A stretch of DNA of 64,000 nt, from the NCBI GenBank assembly GCA_019828595.1, contig JAHQRK010000028.1, forward strand, positions 124,001-188,000, given 5' to 3'. How positions within the stretch are numbered: the first letter of the stretch is position 1; every line of letters starts with the position of its first letter. Source of the DNA: Aphanomyces cochlioides (lineage: Eukaryota > Oomycota > Saprolegniomycetes > Saprolegniales > Verrucalvaceae). Under the pieces are notes generated by a model, which was not told the DNA's origin, ran no database searches, and saw only the letters and a list, made by a program, of their open reading frames with translations. Shown in pieces: positions 1 through 9,042 of this stretch. The translations under genes and the position numbers were made by a program.

Positions 1-323
1 TGGCAAAGACTTCCTGGTTCCCAAGTACTCGCGTTATGGCAACAACTACTACGTTACGTTCAACAAGGTCAGTCACCCTTCGATGGCCAAGGCGATTGTC
101 AAGAAAATGGCTGCATTGACCAAGTCAGTGATAGCAGCATTCAACCCTACTGCTGGTCAGAACATCAAGTCGCCGCATTTGAGAGTCATTTTCAAGTCGT
201 CTGCGCCTCCTGCAGTGCTGGTGCCAAAATCCGGCGACGCACTACGCGAAATCACCATTACGGATCCGTCGGGTCAGCCTTTTGTCGTCGTGTTTCAGCA
301 CAAGATCGCTGCTCTGAACAAGA
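1..323 (+). mobile_element. LINE copy B, left part (ORF1 fragment)
   Basis: This is the left portion of LINE copy B and continues off the window edge. It reads in frame 2 as the central ORF1 segment (from GKDFLVPKYSRYGNN to VVFQHKIAALNK), nearly identical to the same segment in copies A and G. The copy stops abruptly at 323, where copy A begins in the opposite orientation, and resumes at 7704 after a repeated 14 bp. The element is therefore split by insertion and not truncated. Confidence 0.92.
310..323. repeat. Target-site duplication, left copy (for LINE A)
   Basis: The 14-mer tgctctgaacaaga sits directly left of the LINE A 3' end and recurs at 7704-7717 directly right of its 5' end. In an uninterrupted copy (G, near 25760) the site occurs once. 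This is the expected product of target-primed insertion, and the perfect match argues for a recent event. Confidence 0.93.
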
Positions 324-469
324 TTAAATGAGTTGTATTAACCTTATTTTTGAGCAAAGGCCCTAATGACTTACTAATTTGCCTCGTACTGTATAAATAG
401 AACTTGGAAAACAGAATATGGCAAAGTGGTCATTGAACAGGAGATGAAGTGAGTGAGCCGTCAGCTCTC
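324..469 (-). promoter_or_regulatory. LINE A 3' UTR with stem-loops
   Basis: This is the conserved 3' tail shared by copies A, B, C, F and G. Just after the ORF2 stop it can form a hairpin (GAGTGAGC / GCTCACTC with a 5-nt loop; A has one changed base). At its very end GGTTAA and TTAACC could pair across about 10 nt; in A the terminal CC is absent. There is no A-tail. Stringent-type LINEs use such 3' structures for recognition by their own RT; that role is inferred here. Read on the strand opposite to the element, the tail contains TATAAATA at about 391-398. Confidence 0.6.
376..389. repeat. LINE inverted repeat, 3' UTR arm
   Basis: The 14-mer aatttgcctcgtac lies in the 3' UTR of copy A. Its exact reverse complement lies in the 5' UTR at 7683-7696. 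The same pair is present in copy G (about 23928-23941 and about 31233-31246). LINEs do not normally have terminal inverted repeats, so the function is unknown. Confidence 0.75.
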
Positions 470-3400
470 TCATGAAACGACGCTGTTAGGAATGATGTGT
501 TGACGTAACCAGGGGTCCGAAGATAGATGCTTGAGCACATTGAATACCTTGGTGTATCCCTTCTTGAGAGGGAGATCAACCAGGAGCTGTTGTAGATGTA
601 GCTTGATCAAAGAGGCAGCATGAATGGCAACTTCCATCGGACTCTTCGCTGTGAGGTCGGGTCGAAAGGTGCGATCGGCACGTTGGAGCCATATTTGATA
701 ATACACGCAGGCTCGGACAATCGGCCAGATCTTCATATAGCCACGGATGTAGTATCCATCGGACGGCTTGGGCGTCTCGTAGAACATTTCCAGACACGTG
801 GACGGAAAGGAACACTCGAGCAGTCGCTGGATCGCCTTGAAGAAATACCAAACAGATTGACCATATCCACAAGAGAACAGGAAATGCTCGTACGTCTCAT
901 TGACACGACAAAAGACACACGTCGGCTTGGGGTCTTGGTACTGAAACAGATATTGCATGGCGTTGGCGCGGAGAAGGGTCTTGAAAATGAACTCTCCATA
1001 TCGAGGGAGAATGTGGTCGGGTTGGAGGAAGGCGGCAAGTTGGGTAAGGCGCTTGGGGTCTTCGTAAAAGTTGGATGGCAGGTTGAGATGCTTGGTAGGA
1101 AGAATGGACGAGCTGACAGCTGGAGAAGCTCTGATCTTAGCCGATTTCGAAGTCGCAAGCGCCAACAAGATCGGACTCGAGTCAGGGTGAATCATCCAGT
1201 GCCATTCCATCCATTCAGAGCTAGGCGTCGGCAAGTGGAACACGGGAGCATCCTCTTCAGAAACAATCTCAAACAATCGTGATAACTTGGTCACCAAGAT
1301 TGAGATCCATTGTTTCGTTGGAGGGACAAAATTGGCTTGGCGGCAGGCACGGTTGATTTTGTCGAACAAGATCGAAGCTGGCCAAACTCGCTGACACGGA
1401 GTCAACAAATGCGACAACTTCGTGATGTGAAGCGAAGCCAATACATTGGCTTGGTCTTGCGTCGATGTAGAGCACTGATCGTATAGGTCTTCGAGTCCAG
1501 GCAGATACGAGTTGTGCCAAAGGGGAACATCCAAAGATGAGATGTGATTTGGACAGCCGTACGGAGTCCAGCGGGATTCAAACCAGCTACTCAATAAGGC
1601 TTTCCACATTGGAGTGATATTGGGATTCTTGTACAGTTGTCTGATGAATGCAGAAGAGCCATTTGCCAAGAGGGAGTCTCGGGGGGAACCCCATGGATGA
1701 AAAGCCTTCTCGAGGAGAGTATAGCCCGGCGTAATCCAGGCGGACATGGCAGACTTGCGGGGTGGGGTGGTGATGGCTTGAATGCATCTGATCATGACAG
1801 AGCGGTTGTGTTGTTGCCATAAAGCAAGCGCATGGTGCAGGCCTAAGCCACCGGACTTCTTCGGCATGAATAGGATCTCCTTTTTGATCAAACGGAGGCC
1901 ATGGACAGAGGAGGATGGGTTGATTTCTTCACCATGCATAAATTGAAGCATGGCCTTGTCGATCTTTTTGGCCAGGTCTTTGTCGGCAGGGACAAAAGCC
2001 AGTTGGTACCATAACACAGGCAGACATATGCTGTGCAGGATAGTGACTTTTCCGGCCATGGTTCGAGCCTTGTAGAGCCACAAAGACAAGCGAGCCACAA
2101 ACTTCTCAAACACGTAATTGAAACGTGCCAATGGAGAAAGATTGGGCGCAACCAAGATACCAAGAGCCTTCACGGGACTGTCGGAAGTAACTTGTAGTGA
2201 GGCAAGGTTCCCATTCAACTGGCTGTAGGTCAGAATTTGGGTCTTGTCTACGTTGAGTCGGAAACCAGACTTGTCGCAAAAGGTTTGAACCAATGCAAGC
2301 TGCCGGTGGAGGCACGTCTCATTTGCAGCATAGAGTTGCGAGTCGTCGGCAAAGTAACTCCCAGTGTGGTAGCGATCCCCACACTTGATGCCATAGTTGG
2401 AGTGTTGCCGTAGGAGTTGGCACATCGGTTCCAAAGCGATCACAAACAGAAGTGGCGACAGTGGATCACCTTGCAACACACCGCGTGAGATGTGAACTGG
2501 CTTGGACAAGAAGCCGTTCACCAAGATGCGAGACTTGCGGCCCGAGTACAGTACGCGAACCATGTCAACAAAGGTTTCGGGAAAGCCACAGTGACGGAGG
2601 ACGCGGAGCAAGTACGCGTGGTCCACGCGATCAAAAGCTTTCTCAAAGTCAAGCAGTGCCACCATCGAGGACGGACTGTGTAGTTTGATGTGGTGCAGCA
2701 TGTCATCCAGTCGTGCAATATTGGTTTGGATATTGCTTCGACGGATAAAGCCTTGCTGGTCCGGGTGGATGATGTGTCGAATGTGGCGCTGGAGTCGATA
2801 AGCCAGAATACTCGTCAGGATTTTCACATCCGTGTTGAGTAGGCTAATGGGCCGATAGTTCTTGGGTTGTGACTTGGGGCCTTTCTTGTGCAGCAACACC
2901 AGCGTACTGACAAGTTGCATGGGAGTCAAGCGAGGGTGAGAATGGAGCTGGTGTGTGAATAGCAGCTCCAATACCAACGACCACTTGTGAGGTGCAAGTT
3001 TGAGGACTTCGAATGGCAGAGCGTTGGGACCTGGCGCTGAGTTCGAACTGCTGTGTCGAATAGCATGATAGAACTCGTTGGCGCGCAAGGGAGCCGACAG
3101 CTCTTTCTGGGCTTGCTCTGGCAGTTGCTTGTGTCGAGTCAATGGGGTCAGAAATGACGACACTTCGTCTCCAGATCGCTGCACCTCGGGAGCTGCAAAC
3201 AAGTCCTTGTAGTAGTCGACCAGGACGTCAGACATGCCTTGTTGATTGGAGACAACATTTCCATTGACATCCACCAACTCTTTGAAGACTGTCTTCTTCA
3301 AGGGGGTAGGGACAGGGGACATGAAGTGGAACTTGGACGAGCGCTCTGCTTTGTACAAGTGAAGTTGGAACGCCTGGTCTTGACGAAACTGCTTGTCTCG

Positions 3401-4525
3401 ATCTTGCAGCTCGTGAATTTGCTTTTGAAGGTCTCGCACTCGATCCACCAGCACTGAATCTTGACGCATGTTGGGGACTTGCAAAAGCGAAGCGATCTCG
3501 ACAGCTAACTTCTTCAACGGCAGACGTTGTTTCTCCAATCGTTGAGAATGGAATTCTTTGAGTTGGGAGCGGATATCATTGACCAGCATGTCGTAGGCCT
3601 TGGAGATATTGTGGAATGTTGGAGACTTGTCCAAAAATCGATCCAGACATCCATGAACAATCTCGGCCGCTCGTGGTAGACGAAGTAGCCAAGTTGAAGC
3701 TTTCCATGATCCAGAGCCATGGCGCAATGTTTGACGCTTTGTGATGATACGACAAGCCACGTGGTCAGCCTGTGGAACGTGTGGCATGTGCGTCGCCTTC
3801 CAATGACGAAGACCCGCCAAGGTGGACGAACAAAAGATGTAGTCAAGTCGGTTGGTGAGTGTGGGACTTGTGAAGGCTCGTGCCACGGGGTTTTGACGGC
3901 GAAACAGATCCACCAGAGACAAACTGTGCATCCATTGTTCCAGTTGAAGGGTGCCGGCCATGGTGGAGGTACTGGGTCTCAACGAATCCAAATCTTTGTT
4001 GAGAGTGCAGTTGAAATCTCCTCCAACAATGTGGAGCGCATGTGGAGGAAAGTCGCGTGGCAATTCTTCGAAGTAACTTGCTCGTTCTTGGAAGGCTGCC
4101 GGCGCATAGATATTGTGGAGAACGACTGTCAGTGGACCCAGAGTACATCGCACTTGTAGATAACGACCACGAAGCACTGGGTTGTCATGAGGGACTTGAG
4201 TGGCGTTCTTCAAAGGAGAGTGAGGATGTATCAACGTAGCCAGACCTCCAGTGGCTGGCGACGTGGATACTTCAGGGTAAATAGGCTCTTCAAAGAACAA
4301 AGAGCCTTCGTGGTTTGTGATGCGTTGCCAATGGAACGCAACACGGTCGTGGAGACTTGGCGTGCGGAAACGGGTTTCTTGGATAAAGGAAACGTCGTGA
4401 ACACTTGATAGTTTGTCGAGGATGTACCGATGACTGTTGGAGAAGCCATTGGTGTTGAGGGAGATGATTTGTGGGTCCCAGTCCACGAGTTCAGTTGGGA
4501 CATCGGAGAAGTTGTTGTCACTCAT
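470..4525 (-). CDS. LINE ORF2: APE endonuclease and reverse transcriptase
   Basis: A 1351-aa polyprotein that nicks the target and copies element RNA. The N-terminal endonuclease/exonuclease/phosphatase fold shows SLNTNG (22-27), QET with Glu50, GGDFN with Asp170 and Asn172, DYIF and a late ADH motif near 246. The reverse transcriptase follows, with NYRPISLLN, LLDFEKAFDRVDH, LQGDPLSPLLF and the catalytic FADD near residue 725. Near residue 1200 is a C-x2-C-H-C knuckle (CVFC, H, C) typical of L1/Tx1-type ORF2 proteins. The ATG at 4525 was chosen; the extra in-frame GTG before it is not needed. This is the only unbroken full-length ORF2 in the window. It probably belongs to the L1 superfamily; the exact clade needs a tree. 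Confidence 0.95.
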   Translation of the reverse strand: MSDNNFSDVPTELVDWDPQIISLNTNGFSNSHRYILDKLSSVHDVSFIQETRFRTPSLHDRVAFHWQRITNHEGSLFFEEPIYPEVSTSPATGGLATLIHPHSPLKNATQVPHDNPVLRGRYLQVRCTLGPLTVVLHNIYAPAAFQERASYFEELPRDFPPHALHIVGGDFNCTLNKDLDSLRPSTSTMAGTLQLEQWMHSLSLVDLFRRQNPVARAFTSPTLTNRLDYIFCSSTLAGLRHWKATHMPHVPQADHVACRIITKRQTLRHGSGSWKASTWLLRLPRAAEIVHGCLDRFLDKSPTFHNISKAYDMLVNDIRSQLKEFHSQRLEKQRLPLKKLAVEIASLLQVPNMRQDSVLVDRVRDLQKQIHELQDRDKQFRQDQAFQLHLYKAERSSKFHFMSPVPTPLKKTVFKELVDVNGNVVSNQQGMSDVLVDYYKDLFAAPEVQRSGDEVSSFLTPLTRHKQLPEQAQKELSAPLRANEFYHAIRHSSSNSAPGPNALPFEVLKLAPHKWSLVLELLFTHQLHSHPRLTPMQLVSTLVLLHKKGPKSQPKNYRPISLLNTDVKILTSILAYRLQRHIRHIIHPDQQGFIRRSNIQTNIARLDDMLHHIKLHSPSSMVALLDFEKAFDRVDHAYLLRVLRHCGFPETFVDMVRVLYSGRKSRILVNGFLSKPVHISRGVLQGDPLSPLLFVIALEPMCQLLRQHSNYGIKCGDRYHTGSYFADDSQLYAANETCLHRQLALVQTFCDKSGFRLNVDKTQILTYSQLNGNLASLQVTSDSPVKALGILVAPNLSPLARFNYVFEKFVARLSLWLYKARTMAGKVTILHSICLPVLWYQLAFVPADKDLAKKIDKAMLQFMHGEEINPSSSVHGLRLIKKEILFMPKKSGGLGLHHALALWQQHNRSVMIRCIQAITTPPRKSAMSAWITPGYTLLEKAFHPWGSPRDSLLANGSSAFIRQLYKNPNITPMWKALLSSWFESRWTPYGCPNHISSLDVPLWHNSYLPGLEDLYDQCSTSTQDQANVLASLHITKLSHLLTPCQRVWPASILFDKINRACRQANFVPPTKQWISILVTKLSRLFEIVSEEDAPVFHLPTPSSEWMEWHWMIHPDSSPILLALATSKSAKIRASPAVSSSILPTKHLNLPSNFYEDPKRLTQLAAFLQPDHILPRYGEFIFKTLLRANAMQYLFQYQDPKPTCVFCRVNETYEHFLFSCGYGQSVWYFFKAIQRLLECSFPSTCLEMFYETPKPSDGYYIRGYMKIWPIVRACVYYQIWLQRADRTFRPDLTAKSPMEVAIHAASLIKLHLQQLLVDLPLKKGYTKVFNVLKHLSSDPWLRQHIIPNSVVS

Positions 4526-4603
4526 CACGAGTACAGATGAAAATGAGTAGAATGGAGGGGTCAGAGGGGAGGTTGAAATGGATTGAAGCTGGGGATAGAA
4601 GCC

Positions 4604-7600
4604 TTAGAGTTGATCGTCCTCCAAATCGAGGGGATCAATTTCGTCGGCGTTCATGGAGTGGTGAGCTTTGCTGCAGAGCTCGTCGATGTGGTAATTGTTG
4701 GTGATGCTTTTGAGCATCGAGATGGCCGACAAGACGGGAGCCGGCAAAGTGAACTTCTCGAGATTGTCGCTGAAGTTTTCGATCAAAGCAAACAGCGACC
4801 AGTCCGTCAAGCAGTTGGTGTCAGGCAATCTTGTTGCTTCTTGGTTCAATAGAACAGTCAGTGCCTCCGAGTTTGTGTAGAGGTCTGGGGCCCGATTTGA
4901 GAGGAATAAGTCAATCGTAGCAAGTGCAAAGAGGATGCGCTTGATCTCTGGTATGTCCGTGGTCAATTCTTCCAAGATTTCTGACGGGTGAATCTTGTAT
5001 TGAGCCATGAAGTTGACGTGATGTTTGTAGTTGTGAGGCTTGCCTTGAGCTTTTAACAAAGCCATCTTGCGCTCAATAGTCTTGGTTGCAACAAGTGACT
5101 GAAACAAACTGAGGTCTTCATCTTGTGCGTACATAGCATGTGCAACGAGCTGAGGGTCATCTCGCAAAATGCGTTGACATTCGGTGATACTGCCTTCGAC
5201 TTTCTTATCTCGAATGATCTTCTTCGCCAATTCGAGGTGGGCTGCAGCAGACTTGTTAAGTCGTTGTTTCTTCGCTTTGCCTTTGGTCTTTTTCGGGCGT
5301 GGCGCACTTGAATCTTCCAATACAATTCGAGGCACTGCAAAGTCTTCAAACGAGAGTTCCACGTCGTCTTCTTCGAGGATATGAAAACGGTTGGATGTCG
5401 GCAGGGGATCCAAACGTGGGGACGAAGGCAAAGTACGTTTTGGAGCTGGTCCAGACCGGTAGCCCGTTACCAATTGAAGGTCCAGCGAGTTCTTGGGCTG
5501 CTCACTTGGTGGAGCAAGAGCGGGCGATTCGTTGGTAGACATTTCCACATCTTCTTGTTGTTTGTCTTGTCCATTGTTGTTAGGGGGATCGCTGTCACCA
5601 GACATATCGACATCAGAGCCATGAGAAGGAGCTGTTGGCTGTGGTTGTTCATCTTGACGATCTCCAGATGCCTCAGTTGAGTCGGCCTCGCCTTCCGCAT
5701 TTGTTCCAGGGTCTTGATCATGATCGTCTCCATCATGTTCAGGTTCTTTTTCTCCTGACGGAGGAGATTTTGCCGCTGCCTTGGCCGCTTTTGCCTTCGC
5801 TTTTTCAGCCTTGGCCTCTGCACGTCGTGAAACAATCGACGGAGGCAATGTCTTGTTCAGAGCAGCGATCTTGTGCTGAAACACGACGACAAAAGGCTGA
5901 CCCGACGGATCCGTAATGGTGATTTCGCGTAGTGCGTCGCCGGATTTTGGCACCAGCACTGCAGGAGGCGCAGACGACTTGAAAATGACTCTCAAATGCG
6001 GCGACTTGATGTTCTGACCAGCAGTAGGGTTGAATGCTGCTATCACTGACTTGGTCAATGCAGCCATTTTCTTGACAATCGCCTTGGCCATCGAAGGGTG
6101 ACTGACCTTGTTGAACGTAACGTAGTAGTTGTTGCCATAACGCGAGTACTTGGGAACCAGGAAGTCTTTGCCACCAAGTCGAAACGTTGTGCCTCCCATT
6201 TCCACGCACGTAGACAAGTTGTAACTTGAGATCACAATGGTCTGTGGGTTCTTCTTGTGGATCAAAATGTTCGGAAATTTGGAGCCCCATAACGAACCAG
6301 GATTTTCCTTGACAAATTGATCGCAGATGACTTTTTCGGACCAGTCCTTGTAGCCTTCGCCCAACTTGACTGTGAGCTCGTACACTTGGGACTGGGGGGT
6401 GAGCAAAATGTTTTCAATGAAGGCGTCCATGTCACCAGAGTCTTTGTAGAATGCGTCCGCCATGGCCTCGCATCGCGCAATATCGTCATCGGCAATAGCA
6501 TGAGCACCAGTGTTGCGATGTTTCGCGCCTTTGGGAGCATTGCCTTGCTTGGCATCTTTCTTGGACGAAGCTGAATCCTTGCCGGGAGCCTTTTGCGTCC
6601 ATGGATTGGCCTTTTCAGCGTTTTGTTGCTCTTGATCGCCTTGTATTTTGTCTGCCGCGGTAGGAGGATCAACAGCGCCATTTCCTTGAGCAACGGATTT
6701 GTCGACAATGTCTTGATTTGACTGTTCATTGTCTTTGTTTGTCGATTGTTCCTCTTGAATAACTTCTCCAGGAGTATCACACGGCTTCGCTTGGCCGTTA
6801 ATGTCGCCTGACCCATCAACCTCCGAGTGAATTTGAGTATTTCCCTCGTCGGTTAAGGCCTCGGTTTCAGTAGAATCCTTCCCCTCGGCGTCTCCAGAGA
6901 CCATATCCACGTCCTCTTGAGATTTTTCTTCTTCCTCTCCCGTTCTAGGAGGCTCAGCACAGGGGGCGACGCGGTTGGTGGCTGCTGGCTCAGTCCCATT
7001 GGTCACGAGAAAGGCCGGGGCCAGACCCCCAGTGACAGGGGTAGAAGGGGAATCCATGCCATCCCCGCAGCACGGTGACTGGGGTACACCATTGCTCCGG
7101 CGAGAACCCAAATCGGGATACCGCCCCCGCCCCTCCGAAGAGGCCCCTGGGGGGAAGTAGACAGAACCGCAGGGTGTGCCCATAGGGGGGGCCCTCGTAG
7201 CCTCTAGGGCTGGCATGGACCCCGTTTTCTCACCGCCTTCACTGGGGATCGACTCCAATTGGAGTCCAGGGAAGCAGCCACCACAGGCACAAGGCCCCAG
7301 TGGTTCGCCCTCCTGAGTGAGGGCTTCGCTAGACAAGTTAACGACAGTGGTCTGGGGGTCAACCACTGACCCACTGAGGTTGACCCCCCCTGGAACTCCG
7401 GCGAGTGGAGCACCAGGTGAAGCGCTGGTGGAGCGAGACGCAGATTGGTCTCCAGAGACGCTGTTAGGGTCGAACTCGACCTCCACTTCGGCCCTAGGGT
7501 TAGGTGTAGAGACATTACTCACACCACTTCCGCCATCCTGATTGGACGACGAAAGTGGGTGAGGTGATACAATACCTGGAATGATGGTGACTCCGTGAGT

Positions 7601-7642
7601 GTTGGTCTCACGGAGCTCGGAACAGCTGTTGGCGTTGGACAT
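4604..7642 (-). CDS. LINE ORF1 protein (1012 aa)
   Basis: A 1012-aa first ORF from the ATG that begins MSNANSCSEL. An open frame continues upstream through the insertion junction to 7933, but those residues come from copy B and are not native. Residues 1-400 are Ser/Pro/Gly/acidic and look disordered, with CACGGC and CCGDG cysteine clusters. The middle (about 410-625) is a compact hydrophobic region that may be an RNA-binding fold. Next comes a Lys/Ala-rich stretch (AKAEKAKAKAAKAAAK), a second acidic linker, an FHILEEDD patch, a basic PKKTKGKAKKQR patch that could be nuclear or RNA-binding, and a helical C-terminal domain ending DLEDDQL. I see no CCHC zinc knuckles. Presumed role is RNA binding and chaperoning by analogy with LINE ORF1 proteins. 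It is unusually long for this class. Confidence 0.88.
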   Translation of the reverse strand: MSNANSCSELRETNTHGVTIIPGIVSPHPLSSSNQDGGSGVSNVSTPNPRAEVEVEFDPNSVSGDQSASRSTSASPGAPLAGVPGGVNLSGSVVDPQTTVVNLSSEALTQEGEPLGPCACGGCFPGLQLESIPSEGGEKTGSMPALEATRAPPMGTPCGSVYFPPGASSEGRGRYPDLGSRRSNGVPQSPCCGDGMDSPSTPVTGGLAPAFLVTNGTEPAATNRVAPCAEPPRTGEEEEKSQEDVDMVSGDAEGKDSTETEALTDEGNTQIHSEVDGSGDINGQAKPCDTPGEVIQEEQSTNKDNEQSNQDIVDKSVAQGNGAVDPPTAADKIQGDQEQQNAEKANPWTQKAPGKDSASSKKDAKQGNAPKGAKHRNTGAHAIADDDIARCEAMADAFYKDSGDMDAFIENILLTPQSQVYELTVKLGEGYKDWSEKVICDQFVKENPGSLWGSKFPNILIHKKNPQTIVISSYNLSTCVEMGGTTFRLGGKDFLVPKYSRYGNNYYVTFNKVSHPSMAKAIVKKMAALTKSVIAAFNPTAGQNIKSPHLRVIFKSSAPPAVLVPKSGDALREITITDPSGQPFVVVFQHKIAALNKTLPPSIVSRRAEAKAEKAKAKAAKAAAKSPPSGEKEPEHDGDDHDQDPGTNAEGEADSTEASGDRQDEQPQPTAPSHGSDVDMSGDSDPPNNNGQDKQQEDVEMSTNESPALAPPSEQPKNSLDLQLVTGYRSGPAPKRTLPSSPRLDPLPTSNRFHILEEDDVELSFEDFAVPRIVLEDSSAPRPKKTKGKAKKQRLNKSAAAHLELAKKIIRDKKVEGSITECQRILRDDPQLVAHAMYAQDEDLSLFQSLVATKTIERKMALLKAQGKPHNYKHHVNFMAQYKIHPSEILEELTTDIPEIKRILFALATIDLFLSNRAPDLYTNSEALTVLLNQEATRLPDTNCLTDWSLFALIENFSDNLEKFTLPAPVLSAISMLKSITNNYHIDELCSKAHHSMNADEIDPLDLEDDQL

Positions 7643-7682
7643 TTTGAGCGCGGCGGCACTTGATAACTTCTTGACTTGAGGG

Positions 7683-7696
7683 GTACGAGGCAAATT
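7683..7696. repeat. LINE inverted repeat, 5' UTR arm
   Basis: gtacgaggcaaatt, the exact reverse complement of the arm at 376-389. It lies about 7 bp inside the 5' end of copy A. Confidence 0.75.
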
Positions 7697-7703
7697 CGGA
7701 AGT

Positions 7704-7717
7704 TGCTCTGAACAAGA
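7704..7717. repeat. Target-site duplication, right copy (for LINE A)
   Basis: tgctctgaacaaga, identical to 310-323. Removing 324-7717 restores a continuous ORF1 of copy B across the junction, as seen uninterrupted in copy G. Confidence 0.93.
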
Positions 7718-8964
7718 CATTGCCTCCGTCGATTGTTTCACGACGTGCAGAGGCCAAGGCTGAAAAAGCGAAGGCAAAAGCGGCCAAGGCAGCGGCAAAA
7801 TCTCCTCCGTCAGGAGAAAAAGAACCTGAACATGATGGAGACGATCATGATGAAGACCCTGGAACAAATGCGGAAGGCGAGGCCGACTCAACTGAGGCAT
7901 CTGGAGATCGTCAAGATGAACAACCACAGCCAACAGCTCCTTCTCATGGCTCTGATGTCGATATGTCTGGTGACAGCGATCCCCCTAACAACAATGGACA
8001 AGACAAACAACAAGAAGATGTGGAAATGTCTACCAACGAATCGCCCGCTCTTGCTCCACCAAGTGAGCAGCCCAAGAACTCGCTGGACCTTCAATTGGTA
8101 ACGGGCTACCGGTCTGGACCAGCTCCAAAACGTACTTTGCCTTCGTCCCCACGTTTGGATCCCCTGCCGACATCCAACCGTTTTCATATCCTCGAAGAAG
8201 ACGACGTGGAACTCTCGTTTGAAGACTTTGCAGTGCCTCGAATTGTATTGGAAGATTCAAGTGCGCCACGCCCGAAAAAGACCAAAGGCAAAGCGAAGAA
8301 ACAACGACTTAACAAGTCTGCTGCAGCCCACCTCGAATTGGCGAAGAAGATCATTCGAGATAAGAAAGTCGAAGGCAGTATCACCGAATGTCAACGCATT
8401 TTGCGAGATGACCCTCAGCTCGTTGCACATGCTATGTACGCACAAGATGAAGACCTCAGTTTGTTTCAGTCACTTGTTGCAACCAAGACTATTGAGCGCA
8501 AGATGGCTTTGTTAAAAGCTCAAGGCAAGCCTCACAACTACAAACATCACGTCAACTTCATGGCTCAATACAAGATTCACCCGTCAGAAATCTTGGAAGA
8601 ATTGACCACGGACATACCAGAGATCAAGCGCATCCTCTTTGCACTTGCTACGATTGACTTATTCCTCTCAAATCGGGCCCCAGACCTCTACACAAACTCG
8701 GAGGCACTGACTGTTCTATTGAACCAAGAAGCAACAAGATTGCCTGACACCAACTGCTTGACGGACTGGTCGCTGTTTGCTTTGATCGAAAACTTCAGCG
8801 ACAATCTCGAGAAGTTCACTTTGCCGGCTCCCGTCTTGTCGGCCATCTCGATGCTCAAAAGCATCACCAACAATTACCACATCGACGAGCTCTGCAGCAA
8901 AGCTCACCACTCCATGAACGCCGACGAAATTGATCCCCTCGATTTGGAGGACGATCAACTCTAA
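7704..8964 (+). pseudogene. LINE B ORF1, C-terminal part (split by LINE A)
   Basis: In frame from the duplicated site to the stop at 8962-8964, this encodes the last roughly 415 residues of ORF1: the Lys/Ala-rich stretch, acidic linker, basic patch and helical C-terminal domain. It differs from A by only a few substitutions. Its N-terminal half lies at 1-323 and beyond the window edge. Apparent starts near 7720 are non-ATG and not meaningful. Confidence 0.85.
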
Positions 8965-9042
8965 GGCTTCTATCCCCTGCTTCAATCCATTTCAACCTCC
9001 CCTCTCACCCCTCCATTCTACTCATTTTCATCTGTACTCGTG

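Larger units (their letters stand above)
324..7703 (-). mobile_element. Full-length L1-superfamily LINE, copy A
   Basis: A complete 7380-bp non-LTR retrotransposon on the minus strand: about 61 bp of 5' UTR, ORF1 (7642-4604), a 78-nt spacer, ORF2 (4525-470) and a 146-bp 3' UTR with no poly(A) tail. Both ORFs are uninterrupted, unlike every other copy in this window. It lies inside ORF1 of copy B in antisense orientation and is bounded by a perfect 14-bp duplication. LINEs of this organisation reverse transcribe their own RNA at a nick made by the ORF2 endonuclease. The intact ORFs and perfect duplication suggest the copy was recently active and may still be competent; that is inference. Confidence 0.93.

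Noticed and set aside
7643..7933. Upstream extension of LINE A ORF1 by 97 residues
   Set aside because: The extra residues come from antisense ORF1 of copy B across the insertion junction; the native ATG is at 7642.
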